A stretch of 43,048 bases of DNA from an uncultured Paracoccaceae bacterium (lineage in GTDB: Bacteria > Pseudomonadota > Alphaproteobacteria > Rhodobacterales > Rhodobacteraceae), in assembly GCA_937146765.1 (NCBI GenBank), contig CAKZRP010000062.1, forward strand, positions 1 through 43,048, in the 5' to 3' direction. The notes under the pieces are model-generated. The model had not been told where the DNA came from. It did not search any database and saw only the letters and a program-made list of their open reading frames with translations. Position numbers and translations under genes: made by a program. Positions 33,025 to 41,494 of the stretch are shown piece by piece. How positions within the stretch are numbered: the first letter of the stretch is position 1; each line of letters opens with the position of its first letter.

Positions 33025-34332
33025 ATGAACATGCAGACCTCCAACGTCGTAGCGCCGCCCGCCCCCAAGGGTCTGGGCGAGATGCGCCTGCCGCTGGTGA
33101 TGATGCGGGATATCCTGCTCAAGACCATGTTCCGCAAGACGCTCGACACCGTCACCGATCTCGCCGAGGCGATCTGCCTGCCTGCCGCTGTCACCCAGGA
33201 GCTGATCGACATCGCCCGCGAACAGAAGCTGTTGCAGGCAACCGGCACGCTCAACGCCAATTCCGGCAGCGAAATGGCCTATCAGCTCACCGATGCGGGC
33301 AAGGCGCGCGCCCTCGATGCCCTGTCGCAGTCGGAGTATTTCGGCGCCATGCCGGTGCCGCTGGATGTCTACCGCGAGCAGGTGAAGCGCCAGTCGATCC
33401 GCAATATCATGGTGACACGCCAGCAACTGACCGCGGCCATGGGCCATCTGATCCTGCCTCCAAGCCTGCTGGATCACCTCGGCCCCGCCGTCAGCGCGGG
33501 TCGGTCGATCCTGATGTACGGCCCGCCCGGCAACGGCAAATCCTCGATTTCCAACGGCATCCGCGATGCGTTGGGAGATCGGGTCTATGTGCCGCGCGCC
33601 ATCGAATATGCCGGACAGGTCATCACCGTCTACGATCCGATCGTCCATACCGCGGTGGAGCCGGAGGAGGACGACCCCTCCGCCCTGCGCAAGCGCCGTC
33701 GCTTTGACGAGCGTTACGTCTGCTGCGAGCGCCCCACGGTGGTCACCGGCGGCGAGCTGTCGCTCTCCATGCTGGATCTGGTCTACAATCCCACCGCCCG
33801 TACCTATCAGGCGCCGTTGCAACTGAAATCCACCGGCGGCATCTTCATCGTCGACGACCTCGGTCGTCAGGCCGAGCCTCCACAGGCCCTGATCAACCGC
33901 TGGATCGTGCCGCTGGAAGAGGGCCGCGATATCCTCGCTCTGCAATCGGGCGAGAAGTTCGAGGTGCCATTTGACACGCTGGTCATCTTCTCCACCAACT
34001 TCCATCCCAACGAGATCTTCGATCAGGCGGCACTGAGGCGGATCTTCTTCAAGATCAAGATCGACGGACCGGATCAGGAAAACTACCTCAAGATCTTTGC
34101 CCTTGTCGCGCGCAAGAAGGGGATGCCGCTGGATGAGGCAGCTCTCGTGCATCTGCTCAAGAACAAGTATCCGACCATCGGCAATATCTATGCCAATTAC
34201 CAGCCGGTCTTCTTGATCGACCAGATGATCTCGATCTGCGAATTCGAAGGCATCCCATATCAGATGTCGCCGGCACTGATCGATCGTGCCTGGGACAATA
34301 TGTTCGTGAAGGACGAGAAAATCGTGAAATAG
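33025..34332 (+). CDS. AAA+ ATPase linked to the tad locus
   Basis: A 435-residue cytoplasmic ATPase. The N-terminal 100 residues look like a winged helix ('TLDTVTDLAEAICLPAAVTQELIDIAREQKLL...YQLTDAGKARAL'). The AAA+ domain has Walker A 'YGPPGNGKSS' with Lys172, Walker B 'GIFIVDDLGRQ', and sensor 1 'VIFSTNFHP', then an arginine-rich 'AALRRIFFKIKI'. An acidic/basic stretch ('EPEEDDPSALRKRRRFDERY') separates Walker A and B and is unusual. It is not one of the canonical Tad proteins. It follows cpaA after 162 bp on the same strand, so co-function is inferred only from position. The start ATG 33025 and an ATG two codons later are both possible. Confidence 0.85.
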   Translation: MNMQTSNVVAPPAPKGLGEMRLPLVMMRDILLKTMFRKTLDTVTDLAEAICLPAAVTQELIDIAREQKLLQATGTLNANSGSEMAYQLTDAGKARALDALSQSEYFGAMPVPLDVYREQVKRQSIRNIMVTRQQLTAAMGHLILPPSLLDHLGPAVSAGRSILMYGPPGNGKSSISNGIRDALGDRVYVPRAIEYAGQVITVYDPIVHTAVEPEEDDPSALRKRRRFDERYVCCERPTVVTGGELSLSMLDLVYNPTARTYQAPLQLKSTGGIFIVDDLGRQAEPPQALINRWIVPLEEGRDILALQSGEKFEVPFDTLVIFSTNFHPNEIFDQAALRRIFFKIKIDGPDQENYLKIFALVARKKGMPLDEAALVHLLKNKYPTIGNIYANYQPVFLIDQMISICEFEGIPYQMSPALIDRAWDNMFVKDEKIVK

Positions 34333-34411
34333 GGCGGCGTCCGCACGAGGGTCGCGCGGTCACTTTCACTTGCGACAGTTTTCCCTTTGGCCTTGCCCCA
34401 GCTTGGACTAA

Positions 34412-36838
34412 ATGGGGAACATGGTCACCCTGCCCCCTCAGATTCTGTCTTGGTTCATCGCGCGGGACTGGTCCATCCACCCGCATCAGCAAGAGATGCT
34501 GGCGCGCAAGGACGCCCCGGCCACTCTGTTGATCGCCCCCACCGGCGGCGGGAAGACCATGGCCGGTTTTCTGCCCACGCTGGCGGAACTGGCCTCGGGC
34601 GAGCACGCCGGGTTGCACACGCTCTATGTCTCGCCGCTGAAGGCGCTGGCGGCGGATATCAAACGCAACCTCACCAGCCCCGTCGCCGAAATGAGCCTGC
34701 CGATCCGCATCGAGGATCGCACCGGTGACACCTCCTCTGCGCGCAAGCGCCGCCAGCGCGCCGATCCGCCACATATCCTGCTGACCACGCCGGAAAGCCT
34801 CGCGCTGATGGTCTCTTACGAGGATGCGGCCCGCACCTTTCAAGGGCTGCAGAGGATCATCGTCGACGAGGTCCACGCCCTGGCCGAGAGCAAACGTGGC
34901 GATCAGCTGATGCTGGCCTTGAGCCGCCTGCAAGCGCTTTGCCCCGGCCTCAGGCGCGTCGGGCTTTCCGCCACGGTGGATGATCCGCAGGTGATCGCGC
35001 ATCGGCTGGCGCGCCACCCGGACCCCTGCCCGATCCTGCTGGCCGATCCCGGCCCTGCCCCGGACATTCGCATGTTGAACGTGCCCGAGGCGCCGCCCTG
35101 GGCTGGCGGCGGCGCGGCCTATGCGATCCCCGCCGTGCTGGAGCAGATCCGCCAGCACACCACCACGCTGATCTTCCACAACACCCGCGCACAAGCCGAG
35201 ATTTTCTTTCACAACCTGTGGCTTGCAAACGAGGACAGCCTGCCGATCGGCATCCACCATGGCTCGCTCGACCGCACCCAGCGCGAGCGGGTGGAGGGCG
35301 CCATGGTGCGCGGCGAGCTGCGCGCGGTGGTCTGTACCGGCTCGCTCGACCTTGGCATCGACTGGGGCGACGTGGATCTGGTGATCCAGATCGGCGCGCC
35401 AAAGAATGTGAAACGACTGGTGCAGCGGATCGGCCGCGCCAACCACCGCTACAACGCCCCCTCCAAGGCGCTTCTGGTGCCCGCCAACCGGTTTGAGGTG
35501 GTGGAATGCCACGCCGCGCTTGAGGCGGTGCGCGCGGGCGACCTTGACGGGGATCCCCTGCCGCCCGGGCCGCGTGATGTACTCTGCCAGCATATTCTGA
35601 TCGCCGCCTGCGCCGGGGGATTTCACGCCGACGACCTCTATGCCGAGGTCACCAGCGCCGGCGCCTATAGCGCGCTGACCCGCCCCGCCTTTGACGCCTG
35701 CCTCGACTTCTGCGCCACCGGTGGTTATGCCCTGCGCGCCTATGACCAGTGGCAGCGTCTGCGCCAAGACGCCGAGGGCCGCTGGCACTTGCGCGACCCG
35801 CGCGCCGCCGCCCGCATCCGCATGAACCTCGGCACCATTCAGGACACAGACACGCTCAAGGTCCGCCTGAAACGCAGCCGCGGCGGCAAGCCCTTGGGCG
35901 AGATCGAAGAGGGCTTTGCCGCCACCCTCACCCCCGGCGACACCTTCCTGATCGCAGGTCAGATCGTGCGTTACGAGGGCCTGCGCGAGATGACGGTGGA
36001 GGTGACTCGCAACGCGGCGAAAAAGCCAAAAGTCGCAACCTTTAACGGCACCAAATTCGCAACCTCCACCCAGCTGTCGGCCCGCATCCTGCGGCTCTTG
36101 GCGCAAGACAGCTGGCCCGATCTGCCCGAGCACACCGCCGACTGGCTTGCCCTCCATCGTGACGTGTCGCAGATGCCGCGCGCGGGCCGCTTGCTGGTGG
36201 AAAGCTTCCCGCATGACGGGCGCGAACACCTCTGCGCCTATGGCTTTGCCGGGCGCAACGCGCAGCAAACCCTCGGTCTGTTGCTGACCAAAAGGATGGA
36301 GGATCTGGGCCTCGATCCCTTGGGCTTTGTCGCCACCGACTACGCGACCCTCATTTGGGGGCTGGAGCCGGTGACCGACGCGATCGCCTTGTTCGATCTC
36401 AACGCCCTGCGCGATGGGCTCGACGGCTGGCTGGCAGAGAACGCGGTGATGAAACGCGCCTTTCGCACCGCGGCCACAATCGCGGGCCTGATCGAGCGCA
36501 ACAGCCCCGGCCAGCGCAAATCCGGGCGGCAGACCAGCTTTTCCTCCGATATCCTCTATGACACGCTGCGGAAATACGACCCCAACCACTTGCTCCTCGA
36601 CATCACCCGCGAGGAAGCCTTGCGCGGTCTGGTCGATTTCGGCCGCATCGAGGAGATGATGGCCCGTGTCGGCCCGCGCATCGACCTCAAGCGCCTGCCC
36701 CGCATCACGCCTCTGGCGGCCCCCCTCCTGCTGGAGGTCGGCAAAATCCCGATCAAAGGTGCCGGGATCGAACGTTTGATGGCCGCCGAGGCTGAGGCCT
36801 TGATGCAGACCTCCGGCCTTGCGGGGCTGGCGCAATGA
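34412..36838 (+). CDS. Lhr-type DEXH-box helicase (ligase-associated DNA damage response)
   Basis: An 808-residue superfamily 2 helicase of the Lhr-core group, which unwinds DNA in repair. Motifs in order: Walker A 'APTGGGKTMAGFLPTL' with Lys48, 'TTPESLALMVSYED', the DEVH box 'IIVDEVHALAESKRGDQL', motif III 'LSATVDDP', then 'GIHHGSLDRTQRERVEGAM', 'CTGSLDLGIDWGDVDLVIQ' and motif VI 'RLVQRIGRANHRYN'. The C-terminal third is the Lhr-specific winged-helix and beta-barrel region. Its stop overlaps the PdeM-like gene start by four bases (ATGA). Confidence 0.95.
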   Translation: MGNMVTLPPQILSWFIARDWSIHPHQQEMLARKDAPATLLIAPTGGGKTMAGFLPTLAELASGEHAGLHTLYVSPLKALAADIKRNLTSPVAEMSLPIRIEDRTGDTSSARKRRQRADPPHILLTTPESLALMVSYEDAARTFQGLQRIIVDEVHALAESKRGDQLMLALSRLQALCPGLRRVGLSATVDDPQVIAHRLARHPDPCPILLADPGPAPDIRMLNVPEAPPWAGGGAAYAIPAVLEQIRQHTTTLIFHNTRAQAEIFFHNLWLANEDSLPIGIHHGSLDRTQRERVEGAMVRGELRAVVCTGSLDLGIDWGDVDLVIQIGAPKNVKRLVQRIGRANHRYNAPSKALLVPANRFEVVECHAALEAVRAGDLDGDPLPPGPRDVLCQHILIAACAGGFHADDLYAEVTSAGAYSALTRPAFDACLDFCATGGYALRAYDQWQRLRQDAEGRWHLRDPRAAARIRMNLGTIQDTDTLKVRLKRSRGGKPLGEIEEGFAATLTPGDTFLIAGQIVRYEGLREMTVEVTRNAAKKPKVATFNGTKFATSTQLSARILRLLAQDSWPDLPEHTADWLALHRDVSQMPRAGRLLVESFPHDGREHLCAYGFAGRNAQQTLGLLLTKRMEDLGLDPLGFVATDYATLIWGLEPVTDAIALFDLNALRDGLDGWLAENAVMKRAFRTAATIAGLIERNSPGQRKSGRQTSFSSDILYDTLRKYDPNHLLLDITREEALRGLVDFGRIEEMMARVGPRIDLKRLPRITPLAAPLLLEVGKIPIKGAGIERLMAAEAEALMQTSGLAGLAQ

Positions 36839-37488
36839 TCGCCTCGTACAATGTGACCTTCTGCGGCACCCGCCTCAGCCTCCTAGGCGCGCGCGCGCTC
36901 TGGTGGGCCGAGAAGGCCACGCTGGTGGTCTCTGACCTGCATCTGGGAAAATCCGAGCGCATTGCCCGCCGCAGCGGCCTCTCCCTGCCCCCCTATGAGA
37001 CCCGAGATACGCTGGAGCGGCTCAAGACCCTGATCAACGCGCTGAGGCCGAGCCGTGTGATCTGCCTCGGCGATACCTTTGACGACGACCTCGCGGGGCA
37101 AAATCTCACCCAAACAGACACCTCCACCCTCACCGCGATGATGGGATCACTCGAATGGATCTGGGTCGAAGGCAACCACGACCCGGCCCCGCCAACCCTT
37201 GGTGGTACAGCCTGCAGCGAGCTCTCCCTCGGCCCGCTCACCTTCCGCCATATCGCCACGACAGGGGCCAAGGGCGAGGTCAGCGGCCACTACCACCCAA
37301 AAGCCAGTCTGCGCGGCCATTCCCGCCCGGCCTTTCTGCTGGACAACAGCCGTCTGATCCTGCCTGCCTTTGGCACCTACACCGGCGGTTTGCGCAGCAA
37401 CGACCCGACCTTGCGTGATCTCTTCGCCCCAAACGCCATCGCAGTGCTGACCGGCCCCCGCCCGCTGCCCTGTCCTCTGCCACAATAA
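36835..37488 (+). CDS. pdeM: PdeM-like metallophosphoesterase (ligase-associated)
   Basis: A 217-residue calcineurin-like phosphoesterase. The metal-binding motifs are all present: 'VVSDLHLGKSERIARR' (D-x-H), 'VICLGDTFDDDL' (GD), 'WVEGNHDP' (GNHD) and 'SGHYHPKASL' (GHxH). It belongs to the group encoded beside Lhr-type helicases and ATP-dependent DNA ligases in a DNA-damage gene set. The ATGA overlap with the helicase shows close co-expression. The ligase and the MBL exonuclease of that set are not in the window. Confidence 0.92.
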   Translation: MIASYNVTFCGTRLSLLGARALWWAEKATLVVSDLHLGKSERIARRSGLSLPPYETRDTLERLKTLINALRPSRVICLGDTFDDDLAGQNLTQTDTSTLTAMMGSLEWIWVEGNHDPAPPTLGGTACSELSLGPLTFRHIATTGAKGEVSGHYHPKASLRGHSRPAFLLDNSRLILPAFGTYTGGLRSNDPTLRDLFAPNAIAVLTGPRPLPCPLPQ

Positions 37489-37519
37489 AAACGGCGACCC
37501 GAACCGGACCGCCGCTTTT
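37488..37519 (+). terminator. hairpin after pdeM
   Basis: CGGCG (37492-37496) pairs with CGCCG (37510-37514); A-rich DNA lies before it and CTTTT after it. The stem is short, but the placement directly after the stop codon and the flanking A and T runs suit a bidirectional terminator between convergent pdeM and folD. Confidence 0.55.
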
Positions 37520-37524
37520 CATTT

Positions 37525-37575
37525 TCATCTTCTTAAAAATATCCCCGCCGGAGGCCACGGAGCCGCAGGCTCCGT
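37525..37575. repeat. 51-bp dispersed intergenic repeat, copy B
   Basis: This is the second copy of the element at 19285-19335. It has the same TCATCTTCT start, the same AAATATCCCCGCCGGAGGC core and the hairpin ACGGAGCC (37557-37564)-GCA-GGCTCCGT (37568-37575). It lies between the convergent 3' ends of pdeM and folD. Confidence 0.8.
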
Positions 37576-37583
37576 TCTCCCCC

Positions 37584-38474
37584 TTAGGCGGTCAGACCTT
37601 CCGGCTCCGCCAAACCATTGGCGCGGCAGCAGGCGGTCACGGTATTGGCCAGCAGGCAAGCAATGGTCATCGGACCTACCCCACCGGGCACCGGCGTGAT
37701 CGCACCTGCGCGCGCCGCGGCAGAGGCGAAATCCACATCGCCCACCAGCACGTTCTTGCCGTCGCGCTCGATCCGGTTGATGCCCACATCGATCACGGTG
37801 GCGCCCTCCTTGATCCAATCGCCCGGCACCATCTCGGGACGGCCGACGGCCGCAACAACGATATCCGCGCGCCGCACCACATCCGGCAGGTCCTTGGTGC
37901 GCGAATGTGCGATGGTCACGGTGCAGCTGTCACCCAACAGCAGTTGCGCCATCGGCTTGCCAACGATGTTAGAACGACCAATCACCACCGCATCCATACC
38001 AGAGAGCGAGCCGTGATAGTCGCGCAGCATCATCAGACAGCCAAGCGGCGTGCAGGGCACCATGGACTTTTGACCCGTGCCCAAAAGACCCACGTTTGAG
38101 ATATGGAACCCGTCCACGTCCTTTGCGGGTGCGATCGAGTTGATCACCAAATCCTCGTCCAGATGCTTCGGCAGCGGCAGCTGCACCAGAATGCCATGCA
38201 CCGCGGGATCGTTGTTCAGCTGATCGATCAGCGCCAGAAGATCCGCCTCGGAAGTCTCGGCATCGAGCTTATGCTCGTAAGAGTTCATGCCGACCTCGAC
38301 GGTCTGCTTGCCCTTAGAGCGCACATAGACCTGGCTTGCCGGGTCCTCGCCAACCAGCACCACCGCCAGACCGGGGGTGATGCCGTGCACTTCTTTCAGG
38401 CGCGCCACATGTTCGGCGACCTGACCGCGCACCTTGGCCGCAAAGGCCTTGCCGTCAATGATATTTGCTGCCAT
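37584..38474 (-). CDS. folD: methylenetetrahydrofolate dehydrogenase/cyclohydrolase
   Basis: A bifunctional 296-residue enzyme linking 5,10-methylene-THF, methenyl-THF and 10-formyl-THF. Family segments are '[32 protein letters not shown]' (catalytic Lys in the YVRxK context), '[32 protein letters not shown]', the NADP site '[18 protein letters not shown]' and '[20 protein letters not shown]'. GAGGA lies upstream of the ATG. It is the third gene of a minus-strand set with fhs and a chorismate mutase, and works with fhs in one-carbon metabolism. Confidence 0.97.
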   Translation of the reverse strand: MAANIIDGKAFAAKVRGQVAEHVARLKEVHGITPGLAVVLVGEDPASQVYVRSKGKQTVEVGMNSYEHKLDAETSEADLLALIDQLNNDPAVHGILVQLPLPKHLDEDLVINSIAPAKDVDGFHISNVGLLGTGQKSMVPCTPLGCLMMLRDYHGSLSGMDAVVIGRSNIVGKPMAQLLLGDSCTVTIAHSRTKDLPDVVRRADIVVAAVGRPEMVPGDWIKEGATVIDVGINRIERDGKNVLVGDVDFASAAARAGAITPVPGGVGPMTIACLLANTVTACCRANGLAEPEGLTA

Positions 38475-38519
38475 CGCTTCGTTCCTCTCAGGGCAACAAG
38501 ACCGGATGTGGTCTTGGGC

Positions 38520-38831
38520 TCATGTCTCGGGGATCACGCGCGCCTCGCGCGCAATCGACCAGTCCACCATATCGCGCCAGATGCCTTCCACCAAGGCGGG
38601 GTCCAACCCTTCGGCCTCGGCGATCCGGCAGGCGTTTGCGATGACCTCTTCCACGCGGGACGGGATACGGGCGGGCCAGCCATTGGCCTGCTTCAGCTCC
38701 ACCGCGCGGTCGATGTAATCCGCCCGCGCGCGCAGCATCCGCACCAGTTCGACGTCGATCGCATCAATCGCCGCCCGCAATTCCGTCATATCTCCACAGT
38801 CTTGCGGCGCTTTTCGCTGGGTCATCGTCAC
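38520..38831 (-). CDS. chorismate mutase, AroQ type
   Basis: A 103-residue all-helical enzyme converting chorismate to prephenate, or a related pyruvate-lyase-like paralogue. The AroQ pattern is visible: 'LRAAIDAIDVELVRMLRARADYIDRAVELKQANG' (first long helix with conserved Arg and Lys), 'PARIPSRVEEVIANACRIAEAEGLDPALVEGIWRDMVDWSIAREARV'. The GTG at 38831 is the best start, with AGGAG exactly 7 nt upstream; the ATG two codons later is the alternative. It lies between fhs and folD without an obvious pathway link. Confidence 0.88.
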   Translation of the reverse strand: MTMTQRKAPQDCGDMTELRAAIDAIDVELVRMLRARADYIDRAVELKQANGWPARIPSRVEEVIANACRIAEAEGLDPALVEGIWRDMVDWSIAREARVIPET

Positions 38832-38833
38832 CT

Positions 38834-38870
38834 AAAAACTCCTACGGCCCGGGAATGTCTCCCCGGGCCG
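38834..38870 (-). terminator. terminator after fhs, overlapping the next ribosome binding site
   Basis: CGGCCCGGG (38845-38853) pairs with CCCGGGCCG (38862-38870), a perfect 9-bp stem with an 8-nt loop. On the minus strand it is followed by TAGGAGTTTTT. The AGGAG in that tail is the ribosome binding site of the chorismate mutase gene. Confidence 0.75.
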
Positions 38871-38890
38871 CAGATTGCCTATTTGGAGGC

Positions 38891-40567
38891 TTAGAACAAG
38901 CCTTCGATCAGGCCTTCATCGTTCAAGCGGATGCTTTCCGCCGCCGGCACCTTCGGCAGGCCGGGCATGGTCATGATCTCGCCGCAGACCACCACGATAA
39001 AGCCGGCGCCTGCAGAGAGGCGCACTTCGCGCACCGGAACCGAGTGGCCAGTGGGCGCACCGCGACGGTTCGGGTCGGTGGTGAAGGAGTATTGGGTTTT
39101 CGCCATACAGACCGGCAGATTGCCATAGCCTGCGGCTTCCCACTCTTTCAGCTGGGTGCGGATCTTCTGGTCCGCCAGAACCTCGTCCGCGCGATAGATA
39201 CGCTTGGCAATGGTTTCGATTTTCTCGAACAGTGGCATGTCGTCCGGGTAGATCGGAGCGAAGTTGGCGGAACCGCTTTCGACCAGTTCAACCACTTTCT
39301 TCGCGAGCGGAGCGGAGCCTTCGGAACCCAGTTCCCAGTGACGGGACAGGATCGCCTCAACCCCATGGGTCGCGACATAGTCTTTGACCGCCTGAATTTC
39401 CGCTTCGGTATCGGTGACGAAGTGGTTGATGGCGACAACCGCAGGCACGCCAAAGGATTTGACGTTCTCGATGTGACGGCCGAGGTTCGCGCAGCCTTTC
39501 TTGACCGCATCGACGTTTTCTGCACCAAGGTCCGCCTTGGCGACGCCGCCGTTCATCTTCATCGCGCGTACGGTGGCCACGATCACCACCGCCGACGGAG
39601 CAATCCCGGCCTTGCGGCACTTGATGTTCATGAACTTCTCAGCGCCAAGGTCAGCGCCAAAGCCTGCTTCGGTCACCACATAGTCGGCCACTTTCAGCGC
39701 GGTCTTGGTGGCGATGACGGAGTTACAGCCATGCGCGATATTGGCGAAGGGGCCGCCGTGCACAAAGGCCGGGTTGTTTTCCAGCGTCTGCACCAGGTTC
39801 GGCTGCATCGCGTCTTTCAGCAGAACGGTCATCGCGCCTTCGGCCTTGATGTCGCGGCAATAGACCGGGGTCTTGTCGCGGCGATAGGCCACGATGATAT
39901 CGCCCAGACGCTTTTCCAGATCCTTGAGATCGTTGGACAGGCAGAGGATCGCCATCACTTCCGACGCCACGGTGATGTCAAAGCCGGTTTCGCGCGGGAA
40001 GCCGTTGGACACACCACCCAGAGAGGCGGTGATCTGACGCAGGGCGCGGTCGTTCATGTCGACCACACGACGCCATGCGACGCGGCGGATGTCGATGTCC
40101 TGCTCGTTGCCCCAATAGATGTGGTTGTCGATCATCGCCGACAGCAGCGAATGCGCCGAGGTGATGGCATGGAAGTCGCCGGTGAAATGGAGGTTCATCT
40201 CCTCCATCGGCACGATCTGCGCCATGCCGCCGCCTGCCGCGCCACCCTTCATGCCGAAGTTCGGCCCGAGCGAGGCTTCGCGGATACAGATCATCGCTTT
40301 TTTGCCGATGCGATTCAGACCGTCGCCCAGACCCACGGTGGTGGTGGTCTTGCCTTCTCCCGCCGGAGTCGGGTTGATTGCGGTCACCAGAACCAGCTTG
40401 CCGGTGGCATTGCCCTGCACGGAATTGATGAAGTCCTGGCTGACCTTGGCCTTGTCGTGACCATAGGGCAGCAGGTCTTCGTTTTTCATGCCCAGTTTGG
40501 CGCCGATCTCCTGGATCGGGAGCTTGTTCGCCTCGCGGGCGATTTCAATGTCACTCTTATAGCTCAT
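38891..40567 (-). CDS. fhs: formate-tetrahydrofolate ligase
   Basis: ATP-dependent synthesis of 10-formyl-THF from formate and THF, 558 residues from the ATG at 40567 (AGGAA upstream). Recognisable parts are '[32 protein letters not shown]' (ATP-binding P-loop), '[39 protein letters not shown]', and '[23 protein letters not shown]'. The upstream in-frame residues to 40609 lack a ribosome binding site. The enzyme feeds one-carbon units made from formate into the pathway of the nearby folD product. Confidence 0.98.
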   Translation of the reverse strand: MSYKSDIEIAREANKLPIQEIGAKLGMKNEDLLPYGHDKAKVSQDFINSVQGNATGKLVLVTAINPTPAGEGKTTTTVGLGDGLNRIGKKAMICIREASLGPNFGMKGGAAGGGMAQIVPMEEMNLHFTGDFHAITSAHSLLSAMIDNHIYWGNEQDIDIRRVAWRRVVDMNDRALRQITASLGGVSNGFPRETGFDITVASEVMAILCLSNDLKDLEKRLGDIIVAYRRDKTPVYCRDIKAEGAMTVLLKDAMQPNLVQTLENNPAFVHGGPFANIAHGCNSVIATKTALKVADYVVTEAGFGADLGAEKFMNIKCRKAGIAPSAVVIVATVRAMKMNGGVAKADLGAENVDAVKKGCANLGRHIENVKSFGVPAVVAINHFVTDTEAEIQAVKDYVATHGVEAILSRHWELGSEGSAPLAKKVVELVESGSANFAPIYPDDMPLFEKIETIAKRIYRADEVLADQKIRTQLKEWEAAGYGNLPVCMAKTQYSFTTDPNRRGAPTGHSVPVREVRLSAGAGFIVVVCGEIMTMPGLPKVPAAESIRLNDEGLIEGLF

Positions 40568-40599
40568 GGCCTGGTTCCTAAAGTGTCGCGTTGCAGGGT

Positions 40600-40617
40600 C
40601 CGGCGGCAAGCCGCCGG
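40600..40617 (-). other. GC-rich hairpin in the fhs leader
   Basis: CCGGCGGC (40600-40607) and GCCGCCGG (40610-40617) form an 8-bp stem, 33 bp upstream of the fhs start and downstream of the MOSC gene. No T-run follows. It could be the 3' end of the MOSC transcript or part of the fhs leader. No known riboswitch fold was recognised. Confidence 0.4.
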
Positions 40618-40751
40618 TATCCCCATAGGCTTAACGGGTCACAAAAACGACGCGCCATTGGTTTCCGACATAATTCCGTCTCAGAGCGTCTTTGCCCGCC
40701 TTCGGTCCCCGTCAAGAGACCTCGAAAGGAAAACAATGTTGCGCAAGAACC

Positions 40752-41333
40752 TCAGGCTTCGCCGTTCCAGGCCCGCTGGTCCGGAACGAAAAGGCGCAGG
40801 GAGTCTCCAAGCCGCAAGTGACCGGGCCGCTCGACCCAGGCGGTGATTCCCCGACGGTTTTCAGCGGCAGTCTTGAACTTGGGACCATAACCGCTGTGAT
40901 CCTGCTCTATCTCCCGACCCGGCAGCACGCAGGGACGGTTCTCCATGTCGACGGTCAGGGTCACGCCATCCGGTCCCTGCAGCCGCGACGAGGGCGGTAC
41001 GAAGGTGAAATCGGGAATGCCGCGTACCACGATCGAAGCACCAAGGTATACCGGGTCAACCCGATCGAGCCCCATATCGGCTGCAATCAAGGCCAGATCC
41101 TCGACCGAGAGGATGGTAAGCTGGCGGACATTGCGGATCTCGGTATCGCGCTGATAGAGATTCTTCACCCTGACGCAGGAAGGGCGATTTTCGCCTTCGT
41201 GGCGCTCGCCGCGAATTCCGTGAAACCCGAGTTCAAGCTGATCGCGCGCCACTGCGCGAATGCTTCCGCCGGAGGGGACCATGCCCAGCCAGACGATGTC
41301 TCCCCGAAACTCGGTCTCGCGCAATACGGGCAT
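40752..41333 (-). CDS. MOSC-domain protein
   Basis: A 193-residue protein with a MOSC domain, a fold used by molybdenum-cofactor sulfurases and related sulfur carriers. Supporting segments are 'FHGIRGERHEGENRPSCVRVKNLYQRDTEIRNVRQLTILSVEDLALIA', 'YLGASIVVRGI' and 'GVTLTVDMENRPCVLPG', with a Cys in the usual position near the C-terminal third; the end is 'GHLRLGDSLRLFVP'. AGGAG lies 7 nt before the ATG at 41333, which therefore is preferred to the start at 41363. Substrate unknown. Confidence 0.88.
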   Translation of the reverse strand: MPVLRETEFRGDIVWLGMVPSGGSIRAVARDQLELGFHGIRGERHEGENRPSCVRVKNLYQRDTEIRNVRQLTILSVEDLALIAADMGLDRVDPVYLGASIVVRGIPDFTFVPPSSRLQGPDGVTLTVDMENRPCVLPGREIEQDHSGYGPKFKTAAENRRGITAWVERPGHLRLGDSLRLFVPDQRAWNGEA

Positions 41334-41435
41334 GGTCCACTCCTTTTCTACCGTTTCATGCATGTCGTGATCGGCACTTTATCCAGTCCGGTCGGCGATG
41401 CAATTCTCCCCGCCTACCGACAGGCAGAAGAGCAA

Positions 41436-41470
41436 AACAAAAAAGAGGCACCCCGGTTGGGGCGCCTCTT
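41436..41470 (-). terminator. rho-independent terminator after ftsH
   Basis: AAGAGGCACCCC (41443-41454) pairs with GGGGCGCCTCTT (41459-41470) with one wobble pair, around a 4-nt loop. On the minus strand the stem is followed by a T-run. It lies 25 bp after the ftsH stop codon. Confidence 0.88.
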
Positions 41471-41494
41471 GTCAAATTCGTTCAGTCCTTCAGA

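Noticed and set aside
34157..36835. 892-codon open frame on the minus strand
   Set aside because: It is an antisense shadow of the Lhr-type helicase and the end of the AAA+ ATPase gene; no domain is visible.
40340..40375. CCCGCCGGAG in fhs as a third copy of the dispersed repeat
   Set aside because: Only about ten bases match, they lie inside a conserved coding segment, and neither the lead nor the hairpin is present.
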